Assembly (NCBI GenBank): GCA_035926095.1
Contig: JAVRQT010000003.1
Span: 1,116,001 to 1,180,000 of the forward strand
DNA: 64,000 nucleotides
Direction of reading: 5' to 3'
DNA from: Elasticomyces elasticus
Taxonomy: Eukaryota > Ascomycota > Dothideomycetes > Mycosphaerellales > Teratosphaeriaceae
The position numbers were made by a program, and so were the translations under genes. Positions 9,461 to 19,635 of this stretch are shown one piece after another; within the stretch, counting starts at the first letter, position 1; each line of letters starts with the position of its first letter. Below the pieces are notes generated by a model that saw nothing but the letters and a program-made list of their open reading frames with translations, had not been told where the DNA came from and did not search any database.

Positions 9461-11836
9461 ATGGCAGACCAACGCAAGAGAAGCGTGGACAAGATGGCCA
9501 GCAGCAGCAAGCGCACGTGGGACGCCATCACCTACGACATCTTCCTCTGGACCTTCAACATCATAATCGACCTCTTCTTCCGCGAAATTCACCCGCGCTC
9601 GACCTGGCGTATCCCCAAGCATGGCCCCGTCATATTCGTGGCAGCGCCGCATGCGAATCAGTTCATCGACCCGCTCATCCTCATGCGGACGGTCCGTCAG
9701 GATGCGAAGCGGAGGATTGCTTTCCTCATCGCGGCGAAGAGCATGACGCGGAAGTTTGTGGGTTGGGCGGCGAGTCTGGTGAGTGCAGTGCCGGTTGGCA
9801 GGGCGTTGGACATGAAGCGGTCTGCGAGTGGGAAGATCTACTTGCCTGATCCTGAGGGCGATCCGACGCTGGTCAAGGGCAATGGTACGGACTTCACAAA
9901 CGGTGCGGTGTATATGCCTAGTGGACTGCTGGTATTGCCAAGCGTAGATAATAGTTCTGCGAGCACGGAGATCCAGGAGATCATCAGCGCGACCGAGATC
10001 CGGCTGAAGAAGCCCTTCAAGGGTGAAGTAGCGATCAAGCAGCTCACGGGTCAAGACATAGGTCAGGGCAACGGCCATCTACCTTCTGGCAGGGCACCCG
10101 AAAAGTCTGGGTCCGAGTTTGAAGGCACATCCTTCTCCGTGGCGCCCCACATGGATCAGAGCAAGGTCTACGAAGCGGTCTTCGCACGTATCCGTGAAGG
10201 TGGCTGTATTGGCATCTTCCCAGAAGGCGGCAGTCATGACCGCACCGAGCTTCTGCCTCTCAAAGCCGGTCTCGCGATTATGGCTTTGGGTGCTTTGGCC
10301 GAGAACCCAGACTGCGGCGTCACTATCGTTCCGGTAGGAATGAACTACTTCCATGCGCACAAGTTCCGCTCGCGCGCTGTCATCGAGTTCGGCTACCCTA
10401 TAGAGATCGACCGGGAACTGGTGCAGCAGTACAAAGACGGCGACCGACGTGGAGCCACAGCCAAGGTTCTTGAGCTCGTCTACGAGCGCTTGACGGCTGT
10501 TACGACCCTTGCACCGGACTACGATACTCTAATGCTTATTCAGGCTGTGCGGCGCCTATACAACCCGAAAGGCAAGCGCCTACCCTTGCCCATGGCTGTG
10601 GAGCTGAACCGACGACTTGTCAAGGGCTACACAACCTACAAAGACGATCCGCGAGTCATGGACTTGAAGAAGCAAGTTCTAGACTACAACCGCACTTTGT
10701 TCCGAATTGGAATTCGAGACCACCAGGTTGCCTACGCCAAACTCACGTGGTACAAAGTTGTGGCCACCCTGATATATCGCGTTGCTAAGCTTCTGGTCTT
10801 GAGCGTTGTTGTGCTGCCCGGCACATTGCTCTTCGCTCCTGTGTTCATAGCCGGTAAAGTCATAAGCCGGATCAAAGCCAAGGAAGCATTAGCAGCCAGT
10901 ACGGTGAAAGTCCAAGCACGAGACGTGATAGGTACGTGGAAGATCCTCGTCTCGCTTGCCCTAGCACCGACGTTGGACGTAATTTACACCATCATCCTGA
11001 CGATCTGGACGCACAAGAACCGCGTTGGTGGGCGAGTGCCGCAATGGTTCCCGCTCTGGCTGGTCGCATTCGGAGGACTAGTTTTCTTCCCAGCCGTGTG
11101 TTTCGGTGCGTTGCGATTCGGCGAGATTGGGATGGATATCTTCAAGTCGCTACGGCCGTTGATGTTGAGTATCTCGCCTAGCTCCAAGAATACGCTCGTC
11201 AATCTGCGAAAACGCAGGGAGAAGCTACAAGACGACACGAATCATATTATCAACGAGCTCGGACCGGAACTCTTCCCTGACTTCGACCGACGACGTATCG
11301 TCCCAGGCCAGGAAGAAGATCACCACGGCGAGAACTTGCCTGAGAGACCGCAGACGCCCACCGACGGTTCGGGCGAGATCGATGCGTTGTCTTTCACACC
11401 TACAACACCACCACAAGCACAAGGTGTCCGTCGTACGAGGACAGGCGCAGAAAGTCTTCCTAGAAATGACTCTTTTCACAACCTGGCATCCATCGGAATC
11501 TTTGCTTCGCCATCTACTACACCTAGAAGTCGGAGTAGGGCGAGTAGTGGAGCGCAGGGCTTCAAGTCCTCCTTCGGCTTCAGCCCCATGTCGAAGATTA
11601 CTCAACAGCAGGGCACAGAAGATTCGGCCGAAAGTGGCAAGGCGAACATGGAGCAAGTCAGTAAGTCACTTCACGCAGCTATGCGCGAGAGGGGCAGGAG
11701 GCGTCAGAGTGAAGTCACGGGTGATGGATGGGATATGGCGGATGGCGGGAGCGAGGTCAGTGGGATTAGTGGAGAGGAGATTTTGACGCCTAGTGGGAGT
11801 GAGTTTGAACCTGAAGAAGCGAAGAAGGATCTGTGA
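9461..11836 (+). CDS. SCT1: Glycerol-3-phosphate/dihydroxyacetone-phosphate sn-1 acyltransferase (Sct1/Gpt2 type)
   Basis: Intronless, 791 residues, within the fungal range of about 740-800. Acyltransferase block 1 is AAPHANQFID (residues 61-70); block 3 is GIFPEGGSHDRTELLPLKAG (about 249-268); VPVGMNYFHAHKFRSR follows. Two or three hydrophobic segments lie around residues 430-470 and 500-560, as in the ER-membrane enzymes. The C-terminal ~200 residues are Ser/Thr/Pro-rich and disordered, like the phosphoregulated tails of yeast Sct1p and Gpt2p. It catalyses the first acylation of glycerolipid synthesis. Start chosen at the first ATG. Sct1 versus Gpt2 orthology cannot be resolved because filamentous fungi may keep one gene. 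Confidence 0.93.
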   Translation: MADQRKRSVDKMASSSKRTWDAITYDIFLWTFNIIIDLFFREIHPRSTWRIPKHGPVIFVAAPHANQFIDPLILMRTVRQDAKRRIAFLIAAKSMTRKFVGWAASLVSAVPVGRALDMKRSASGKIYLPDPEGDPTLVKGNGTDFTNGAVYMPSGLLVLPSVDNSSASTEIQEIISATEIRLKKPFKGEVAIKQLTGQDIGQGNGHLPSGRAPEKSGSEFEGTSFSVAPHMDQSKVYEAVFARIREGGCIGIFPEGGSHDRTELLPLKAGLAIMALGALAENPDCGVTIVPVGMNYFHAHKFRSRAVIEFGYPIEIDRELVQQYKDGDRRGATAKVLELVYERLTAVTTLAPDYDTLMLIQAVRRLYNPKGKRLPLPMAVELNRRLVKGYTTYKDDPRVMDLKKQVLDYNRTLFRIGIRDHQVAYAKLTWYKVVATLIYRVAKLLVLSVVVLPGTLLFAPVFIAGKVISRIKAKEALAASTVKVQARDVIGTWKILVSLALAPTLDVIYTIILTIWTHKNRVGGRVPQWFPLWLVAFGGLVFFPAVCFGALRFGEIGMDIFKSLRPLMLSISPSSKNTLVNLRKRREKLQDDTNHIINELGPELFPDFDRRRIVPGQEEDHHGENLPERPQTPTDGSGEIDALSFTPTTPPQAQGVRRTRTGAESLPRNDSFHNLASIGIFASPSTTPRSRSRASSGAQGFKSSFGFSPMSKITQQQGTEDSAESGKANMEQVSKSLHAAMRERGRRRQSEVTGDGWDMADGGSEVSGISGEEILTPSGSEFEPEEAKKDL

Positions 11837-12269
11837 GTCGAGTAAACGATGGACTGATGACTGATGAGTCGATGTTTGTGTGACTTTTGATACCCGGAAG
11901 GAGTTGCTGCTTGTAGTTGACGGCTGATAGTCATGATGAACGTGGAGAGCATAGAACAATTGGTTCATGCCTTAGTAGGTGTCTACAGTGCTTTATGTGC
12001 TTTTTGTTACCGAGTACTTCGTCTCATCTCCTGGTCGGCCCTTTCGCTTTCAGCGACTGCCTGGTACGACTGAACAATCTCACGCTGTTCACACTCACTT
12101 GCTCTTCCCTTTGCCTGCATTTCCAATGACCACTATACGCGCTGTCTACAATACGATTTCTTCATTACGCCGAAGCTTCCCTCCATGATACTTTGCCCAA
12201 GCTCGAGTTTGCGCTGCAACCCTACAAGCAGGCCATGAGTACACAATTCTGTCCACCACCTGCAGGTTG
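11837..12269. other. Intergenic
   Basis: 3' flank of SCT1 followed by sequence without recognisable gene content, ending at the inverted BTB relic. Confidence 0.5.
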
Positions 12270-12490
12270 CTACTCAAGCGTCCGCTTAGCGCCGTAGTAG
12301 TTGATATCTGCGTCGGTCTCCAGGTAGCCCACCACATCTTGTGCGAAAGCGGCCATGGAATTGCTGGCCTCCGAACCCTTCGCGGTGCTGATGAGCAATG
12401 CCTTTGTGAGCGCCGGCATCTCCTGAAGCAGCACAGAGAAATCGTTGTCTTGAGCCAACTACCCCAACAAGGCTATCAGCTTGCTGCCTG
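12270..12490 (-). pseudogene. Relic of a BTB/POZ-protein C-terminus
   Basis: On the minus strand the frame reads LAQDNDFSVLLQEMPALTKALL, which aligns with DNDRFFELLKEMPELNKVLL of the intact BTB gene at 18476-19310 and KEFLKFLVEDMPVLTKTLL of the decayed copy at 12774-13592. Immediately before LAQDND the codon matching the conserved Trp of 'LEWLA' is TAG (about 12468-12470), so the frame is broken. No BTB core can be found upstream. I read it as a truncated, inverted duplicate. It ends in ...INYYGAKRTLE plus stop. Confidence 0.6.
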
Positions 12491-12773
12491 TCGTGAAAGT
12501 TTGCTTGGCAGTTGATCGCGGCACTCAAAAGGTAGCATCTTGTCGGGTACAACCACCCAGTATCGATTGTGGTATACTGTGCAGCGTTGCAGAGAAGGCG
12601 ACAAATCGACATTGTAGCATCGCTGTCGCGAATCATGGGAACAATTAGCGTGCCTTCCTCGTGCGCAAGATCCACTTTTTTATGTTGCCGAGCCGAACTC
12701 TGCGCACTGTGCGATATCCCCTCTTCTTCTTGTTTCCACTTCCACAAGCGAACATCCAAATCGCCTCGTCACC

Positions 12774-13592
12774 ATGGTGTTTTTAATCCCCCGCGACACT
12801 CCCTACTGGAGACCGGGCGCAGAAGCTTCAGAGCCTGAAACCAAGTCCGTTCAACCTCCGGCTCCGAACATACACGCCTTGAGCGAGTTTGCCAAGGGCC
12901 TCTCCGAGTGAGTGATCATACCTGCTGTACTTCGACTCGAAGATCACTCATGAGCAGCACTGATCTTATTGTGCGCGCAAGGTTATACTGCACCGACCTC
13001 TACTGCGACTTGTCCATCAGCTGCGGCGGCCAGACTATGACAGTCCACAAGATCCTGCTCCACACCCAGTCCACTGTCTTTCGTAAGATGCTGAGTGGAA
13101 GTTTCAAGGTAAGTGTCGAGTACCCTTCCAACCAGATTAGAAGCTCACAATCTCTCGGGAAGCAAACGAGAGCACACTCACACTTGACCACGATGATCCC
13201 GCGGTCCTCGGTGCCCTGATCCACTACTTCTACCACTTCGAGCTCAACCCTGAACTCAACTCCAAGTCAGACGCCGCATTCGTGCCATGGCCGACAAGTA
13301 CGACATCCCCACCCTCTGCTCTCTCGCCATCGATCGCCTTCAGCATTTACTTGAACCTGAGCGTGAGCACGTCGAAGCCACCATCTCCGCCATCCAAGCA
13401 ATCGACAACTACACGTCCGGTAACCAGCTCTGGGATATCGTCGTCCCCATGATCGTGTCGAACATGGACTGGCTGTCGCAGGAGAAGGAGTTTCTCAAGT
13501 TCTTGGTAGAAGATATGCCAGTACTGACCAAGACTTTGCTCGGAAGCATGGCCGCAAAGATGCCGTACAACGTCAGAGGAACGTTTCGGTGA
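12774..13592 (+). pseudogene. Decayed BTB/POZ domain gene
   Basis: Paralog of the intact gene at 18476-19310 with the same exon plan: exon 1 12774-12907, intron 12908-12981, exon 2 12982-13108 (127 nt, identical length to the paralog), ending in QSTVFRKMLSGSFK. The next intron should end before GAAGCAAACGAG at 13159, but the expected AG is GG (13157-13158). The following EANESTLTLDHDD…HYFYHFEL frame then runs out of phase with the conserved MADKYDIPTLCSLAI frame starting at 13287, so there is also a net frameshift between them. The end matches BTB C-termini (LWDIVVPMIVSNMDWLSQ). Either a pseudogene or two assembly errors. BTB proteins of this type are possible CUL3 adaptors. Confidence 0.65.
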
Positions 13593-13879
13593 GCTAGCAC
13601 AGTATGGAGGCTCCGTCTGGAAAGCGAGGCTCAGTCATTGAAGGATCAAGTTCCATACCGGGTCCTCATCATGGATCTTCTGCAGTCGCCAGATTAGGAA
13701 GTGAGGAGCAACGGATAGTGCATTCGCGCGAGATGTTTGGGCGAAAGAATCTTCGTGGGTACCTGAGCATCAGCGTTAACATTGTAACGAGAGTGTGTAT
13801 ACACTACTGAAAGCACGAGAGCCACCGCATATCCTCATCCCATCATCGTCACATCATTAAACCATGAGCTATTTCGGCA

Positions 13880-14330
13880 CTACCACGCTTTCTTGCCCAC
13901 GCTGCCATGCTCAACTCCCTTGGCCACATTGTTGGTAGCATCTTCGACGGTATTGGTGATGCTCTGCAGCCCGTCGCCGACAGCTTTCGTTCCGGTGGTA
14001 TTGTTGACCGTCTCGCCAACGCCACGGCCAGCGGCTCCAACCACGCCGCCAAGGGTACGGGATACGCCGCCTACTGCTGCACCGAGCTGGAAGGGAAGTC
14101 AGCATAATTTGGCGTAAGCAGCAGGACCCAAGGTGGGCAACGTCAGATTGTGGCTTCGGAAACATTCACCGACGTACAGTACCCGTTACAGTCGTGACCG
14201 CACCGGTCACGCCCTGGTTGTTGTTGGTAGGCATGCTGTGGCTGCCACTGCTAGGCGCGTCGAGATTTTTGTCGAAGAAGTTGTTGACCTTGTGGCGCGC
14301 GTTCTCGGACTCTTTCTCGAGGTTTGGCAT
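13880..14330 (-). CDS. Small Gly/Asn-rich conserved hypothetical protein
   Basis: Two exons, 14330-14178 and 14086-13880, with a 91-bp intron (GTACGT donor, GCTGAC branch, TTCCAG acceptor) joining in phase 0; 119 residues. Exon 1 is polar (MPNLEKESENARHKVNNFF… NNNQGVTGAVTTVTGT). Exon 2 is a run of small residues with repeated GG/AA spacing (LGAAVGGVSRTLGGVVGAAG) resembling a glycine zipper, then TNTVEDATNNVAKGVEHG and KKAW at the end. No cysteine or signal peptide. Function unknown; the pattern could make an amphipathic, membrane-associating protein, which is inference. It is divergent from PAB1. Confidence 0.72.
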
Positions 14331-15020
14331 GGGGATAGCCTGGGTTTATACGTGTCGTGAATTGATCGTGATCTGTACCAAAAGATACAGACGACAAGGC
14401 GTCCACGTCTCTTCTATTTACCTTCACGTCGCGCCATGCACGTCGTCGTCATTCTTTCACGTGCCAGTCACCACCAGCGCAGTGGAGCCGCTATGATCGC
14501 AACGGCCCGCGCCAGCCTTGACTCGCGTGCCAAGCCTCTTCCGTTCGCGGTTGCGCTAAGATTTTCCGTCGTGCTTCACCTTTTGCGGCTGCCTCTCTCT
14601 TGCTTGCTCCTTCACCTCACCCCTTCTTGCTGCTCCTCGATCCTCTTTACCACTGCACATCATCTTCTCGGAAACTCAAGACCAAAAACACTCGGAAGAA
14701 ACCCAGAAAAGCCGTCCCTTCGCGTCACTCAGTGTCCGAAGGCTTCAATCCGACCTCCTGTCAGCTCACACGACACGTCAGTCACTTTGCGCAAGAGCTC
14801 GGAAAATACTGGCAGCACGACTGACAGCGCGACAGTCTATCACACTCTCACTCACGACCGACTCCAGCAGCCTACTCCACAATAACACAAGACAAGGTAC
14901 GTCGAGCCGGCGCAAAACTCTTTGTTTGGCCCAAAACGGCGCAGACAACGAAACAGCGACTACCACCTCAATAAACCCACGACCGCTCACTGACTCTCCC
15001 ACTAGCAAACCACAGCAAAC
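14331..15020. other. Divergent promoter and PAB1 leader
   Basis: 690 bp between the small Gly-rich gene and PAB1. The right part is a pyrimidine- and CAC/CTC-rich leader typical of highly expressed fungal genes. Confidence 0.5.
14897..15005 (+). other. PAB1: Probable 5'-UTR intron of PAB1
   Basis: Strong donor GTACGT at 14897, branch CACTGAC followed by CTCCCACTAG at 15005, 15 nt before the ATG. A second acceptor (CCACAG, 15015) is possible. Leader introns are common in such genes; this one is predicted from consensus only. Confidence 0.45.
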
Positions 15021-17537
15021 ATGTCTGACGTGCAGAACTCTGTCTCGCCCGCCCCTGGCGCTGGCCAGACTGCTTCTCCTCCCGCTGAGGGCGCCAACGG
15101 CACCTCCCAGCTCAACACCAACGTTGCGCCTTCCGAGTTCAACGAGATGCCCACCCCAACCTCCGCCGCACCATCCACTGCGCACCCCAACTCCGCCTCG
15201 CTCTACGTGGGGGAGCTCGACACCTCCGTCACTGAGGCCATGCTCTTCGAGCTGTTCTCCTCCATTGGCCAAGTCGCCTCCATCCGTGTGTGCCGCGATG
15301 CCGTGACCCGCCGCTCGCTGGGCTACGCCTACGTCAACTACAACAATGCCGCCGACGGTGAGCGCGCGCTCGAGGAGCTCAACTACACCCTGATCAAGGG
15401 CCGCCCGACCCGCATCATGTGGTCTCAGCGCGACCCGGCCCTGCGCAAGACGGGCAAGGGTAACGTCTTCATCAAGAACCTGGATACTGCCATTGACAAC
15501 AAGGCCCTTCACGACACTTTCGCTGCTTTCGGTAACATCCTCAGCTGCAAGGTGGCGCAGGACGAGACTGGCAACTCCAAGGGCTACGGTTTCGTGCATT
15601 ACGAGACGGCCGAGGCTGCCGATGCGGCTATCAAGAGCGTGAACGGGATGTTGCTGAACGAGAAGAAGGTGTTTGTCGGCCACCACATCCCGAAGAAGGA
15701 CCGCATGTCCAAGTTCGAGGAGATGAAGGCCAACTTCACCAACATCTATGTCAAGAACATTGCCGAGGAGGTCACGGATGATCAGTTCCGCGAGCTGTTC
15801 GAGAAGCTCGGCGACATCACCTCTGCCTCGCTGGCACACGACCACGAGACGGGCAAGAGCCGCGGTTTCGGATTCGTCAACTACATCCACCACGAGGACG
15901 CCAACAAGGCGGTTGATGAGTTGAACGATCTCGACTTCCACGGCCAGAAGATCTACGTCGGTCGTGCGCAGAAGAAGCATGAGCGTGAGGAGGAGTTGAG
16001 GAGGCAGTACGAGGCTGTGCGCCAGGAGAAGAGTGCCAAGTACCAGGGTGTCAACCTCTATGTTAAGAACCTTGCGGATGAGATTGATGATGAGGAGTTG
16101 AGGAAGATCTTCGAGGCGTACGGATCCATCACCTCTGCCAAGGTCATGCGCGACACCATGCCCGTTGACGAGGCTGAGGCTGCGCAGAAGGAGGACGGTG
16201 CCCCTGAGGAGAAGAAGGAACCCGAGACTGATGGCGAGAAGCCTGCCGCTGACACTGATGGCGAGGAGACCGAGGTCAAAGACGAGGAGAAGAAGGATGC
16301 TGAGACCAAGGATGAGGAGAAGAAGGATGGCGATGTTGAGGACCTCGACAAGAAGATGAAGACTGTCACCATCGGCGGTGAGAAGAAAGTTCTCGGCAAG
16401 TCCAAGGGCTTCGGCTTCGTCTGCTTCTCCAACCCCGACGAGGCGACCAAGGCCGTCACCGAGCTCAACCAGAAGATGATTCACGGCAAGCCGCTGTACG
16501 TCGCTCTCGCTCAGCGCAAGGAGGTCCGCAAGGGTCAGCTCGAGGCCAGCATCTCCGCTCGCAACCAGATGCGCATGCAGCAGCAGGCTACCGCTGGTGG
16601 CGTCGTGCCGCCTCAGTTCATGCAGCCGCAGATGTTCATGGGTCCCAACGGGCAGCCGATGATGATGCCTGCTCCTGGCGCCGGTGCTCGCGGTCAGATG
16701 CCGTTCGGCATGCAGGGTATGCCTGGTCCTCAGCGTGGTGGATTCCCGGGTATGCCGCAGCAGGGAGGTCGTGGTGGTCCTCCTCAGGGCATGCCCCAGA
16801 TGCCACAGATGCCCTATGGTATGCCGCCGCAAATGGGTGGCTTCAACCCGGCTTTCGGTAACCCAGCTGCGTACGCTCAGCTCATGCAGGCGGCTCAGGC
16901 GCAGGCTGCTGCTATGGGTGGTCGTGGTCAGGGCGGCCGTGGTGGGCCGATGCAGGGTATGCCGATGATGCCTGGTATGCCTATGGGTGGCATGCCTGGT
17001 ATGCCGCCGCAGATGATGGGTCCTCAGGGTGGTCGTGGTGGGTTCCCTGGTGGGCCGCCGCGTGGTGGTATGATGGGCGGTCGTGGTGGGATGGGCGGTC
17101 CGGAGGAGCAGCGCGGTCGTGCACCGAACCGTGGTCCGGGTCCTCAGATGGGTACCCCGGGTCTTGATATGGGTCAGCTCAGCTCTGCGCCGCCGGCGCA
17201 GCAAAAGCAGATGCTTGGTGAGGCGCTTTACCCGAAGATTCATGCTCAGCAGCCGGAGTTGGCGGGCAAGATCACGGGCATGTTGTTGGAGATGGAGAAC
17301 CAGGAGTTGCTTGGACTGTGAGTGTTGTCACATCCTCTCTGTTTGGCTCTTATACTGACTGTGCACAGCACCACCGACGACGAAGCTCTCCGCGCCAAGG
17401 TCGAGGAGGCGATGAACGTGTACGACGAGTACGTCAAGAACCAGAGCGGCCCCGGCGAGAACACTGGCGCGCAGCAGCCCAACGGCACCGAGAACCTGAA
17501 CCCGAGCGCCGAGGAGGTCAAGGACCCGGAGGCTTAA
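15021..17537 (+). CDS. PAB1: Poly(A)-binding protein
   Basis: Two exons, 15021-17317 and 17369-17537, joined across a 51-bp intron in the C-terminal domain; about 821 residues. Four RRMs: ~60-138 (SLYVGELD), ~146-224 (VFIKNLD / GYGFVHYE), ~239-317 (IYVKNI / GFGFVNY) and ~342-525 (LYVKNLADEIDD … GFGFVCF). RRM4 is split by an ~80-residue Glu/Lys/Asp-rich insert (about 379-458) between its RNP2 and RNP1 strands. A Met/Gly/Pro/Gln-rich linker (545-690) leads to the MLLE/PABC domain (LGEALYPKIHAQQPELAGKI…), completed by exon 2 (LTTDDEALRAKVEEAMNVY). Binds mRNA poly(A) tails, supporting translation and deadenylation control. Strong codon bias. Confidence 0.97.
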
Positions 17538-18475
17538 GCGATGAGCTCTGTCACAGATCGACGAGCTCTTCACTGAGTCTTGTTGGTCGATTCGGCTGCT
17601 CAACTGCCACTTTCTTTCCCGGAAATGCTGACGCTTAAGGCGAGCATTGAACTACTTGCGATACCCTTTACTGAGCTTGCACGCGAAAGAGACTGTACTA
17701 ATACTCGCATGCGCTTGTGCTGCTACGCTACGGGAGAGCTTTTCACTAAGTATCTTCGTGGCTTTGGTGCAGCGCGAGCAAAGAAAAGTTAGGCAGCAAT
17801 GGATATGGAGTGCTGAATGTGTATGAGTAGATCGTGTGCAGCAGATAGGGGTGGTATGATATTTGAGTCCTTTTAATTTAGCTCCTACTGCTGACGTTAA
17901 GGTTGAGAGCTTAAGGTATAGCCCTGTCTTCTTATGCTGCCAACGTATTATTACGGATAGCATTTTTCGAGGACCGAGTCACCTGTCTTTGCTTGCTCCG
18001 GTCGGCTTGACGCACCTCTTTATTCACGGCAAACATTTGACCTTGTATATTACGTCGAGACTTCGCCACGACCAGGCGCTACCAGTCAGTCATCATTGTG
18101 GACTCCATGATGGATGAAGCGTGATGTGGCAACCAAGACCCCTGCCAGCCACGGACACACACGGTGTCCGCTGAGGCACAACAACAGGAAGAGCCGTTAT
18201 GTTGCTCGACGCCCGCACTGAGCTACATGAGCATGGCAAGCATACAGAGCAACAGGCGGCCACCGCGGCACTGCCGTCCATATACATTCACTTACATGAT
18301 ATAAACTTTGCGCTAGCTTAGCGTTCCCGAGGAGCTCTCACGAATATGAAGCGGATCTCCAACCACGAACTCGGACCCTCTCACCAACACTACTGATCAG
18401 ACCGTGTGAGAGCCTCCCAACGCTCCAGCACGACAACCGTCACCACAAGGACAACACACGTCGTACTCGGCCCGC
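17538..18475. other. Intergenic
   Basis: 3' flank of PAB1 and upstream region of the intact BTB gene. No coding-like frame or repeat was recognised. Confidence 0.5.
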
Positions 18476-19310
18476 ATGGCTTCCTCAACTCATATACCTC
18501 CCATGACCATGGACAAGCTCAAGCCCGCGCTGCCGCCTGGCTTTAAAGAGTAAGCCAAGCGAGCGCTGCTCTACACTGCAGGGTTTCAATACTGACTTGT
18601 ACTCAGGCTCTACCAGAGCGGCCGCTACTCCGACCTCACCCTCATCTGCGGCAAAAAGCGCTTCAAGGTGCACAAGTGTGTGCTAGACACACAGTCAACA
18701 GTCTTCCGCAAGATGCTCGGGGGTGATTTCAAGGTGAGTGCAGCTGCGAATATGGCAGCTCGCCTACATAAGCGCACGAGCTGACATCTTCATCTAGGAG
18801 GCAGAACAGAATAAGATCAAGCTCGAGGACGACATGCCAGATGTGCTCGCGGTCCTGCTTCATTACCTCTACCACACCGCTCTCCCTACGGCGGCACCCG
18901 GCATCACCAAAGCGCAACCGAACTTCATGGTATGGGTCTACGCCATCGCGGACAAGTACGATGTGCCCGGCTTGCGCGACCTCGCCACTGCCAGGTTCGC
19001 CGAGATCCTTGTTGCCGACGAGAACGCCGACAACATCGACGGCTTCGTCGCCGGGATTCGTGCAGTTCAGGGCCACACCGTGGACATGAGGCTCTGGGAC
19101 ATCGTCGACCGGGAGATTATGTCGAACCTGGAGTGGCTGGCCGACAACGACCGGTTCTTCGAGCTGCTGAAGGAGATGCCAGAGCTGAACAAGGTACTAC
19201 TGAAAAACAGCGCGAGGAACAAGGTCTTGAGCAACAACGGCCAGTTCAACGGACTCAGGGTAGAGGTCGGAGGAGCGTATGGTTCTCAGCCGGTCATCAG
19301 CTACTACTAA
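18476..19310 (+). CDS. BTB/POZ domain protein
   Basis: Three exons: 18476-18549, 18607-18733, 18798-19310; introns 57 and 64 bp; 237 residues. The BTB fold starts at ELYQSGRYSDLTLICGKKRFKVHK, continues QSTVFRKMLGGDFK|EAEQNKIKLEDD, then VLAVLLHYLYH and the ADKYDVPGLRDLA helix. The C-terminal part (LWDIVDREIMSNLEWL … LLKEMPELNKVLL) is shared with the two broken copies upstream. Such short fungal BTB proteins lack BACK/Kelch domains; they may be substrate adaptors of CUL3 ligases or oligomerisation modules, not known here. This is the only copy with all splice sites and frame intact, so it is likely the functional member. Confidence 0.87.
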
Positions 19311-19635
19311 TGAGTTCCTGGGAGTCCCGTGAGGAGGCGAGAGGAGCTTGAGTGGTGGGTTAATGGTGCACTGGGGAACTTCGAGTGTTTTGGCGGGATA
19401 TGAAGGACGCATGATTATAACCTACTGAGGTCGTCAAGATTAACGTTAGTTGATGATTCTGAACAGAGCAAAGAGGCGTAAATGTTTTAGCAATGTCAAA
19501 ATCAGCGCTCTCTCGACACGTAGTCCCAATCGTAATGCCTCAGCATATGCTGGAACATCAGGCTGATGTCGTGTTGATGTCCGAATAAGTATACTCCATG
19601 GACAATCATGGGTCACGTTCCATCAAGAAATACAC
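19311..19635. other. Intergenic, convergent 3' ends
   Basis: 325 bp with no recognisable gene; 3' flanks of the BTB gene and the NRAMP gene. Confidence 0.5.

Noticed and set aside
13893..14117. Plus-strand frames starting MPTLPC… and MLNSLG… at 13893-14117
   Set aside because: The minus strand gives a clean two-exon gene with perfect splice sites over the same bases, so these are shadows.
14778..17243. 821-codon open frame antisense to the poly(A)-binding protein gene
   Set aside because: It mirrors the strongly biased codons of PAB1. Its product is His/Arg/Thr/Leu-rich low complexity with no domain, while the plus strand is unmistakably PAB1.
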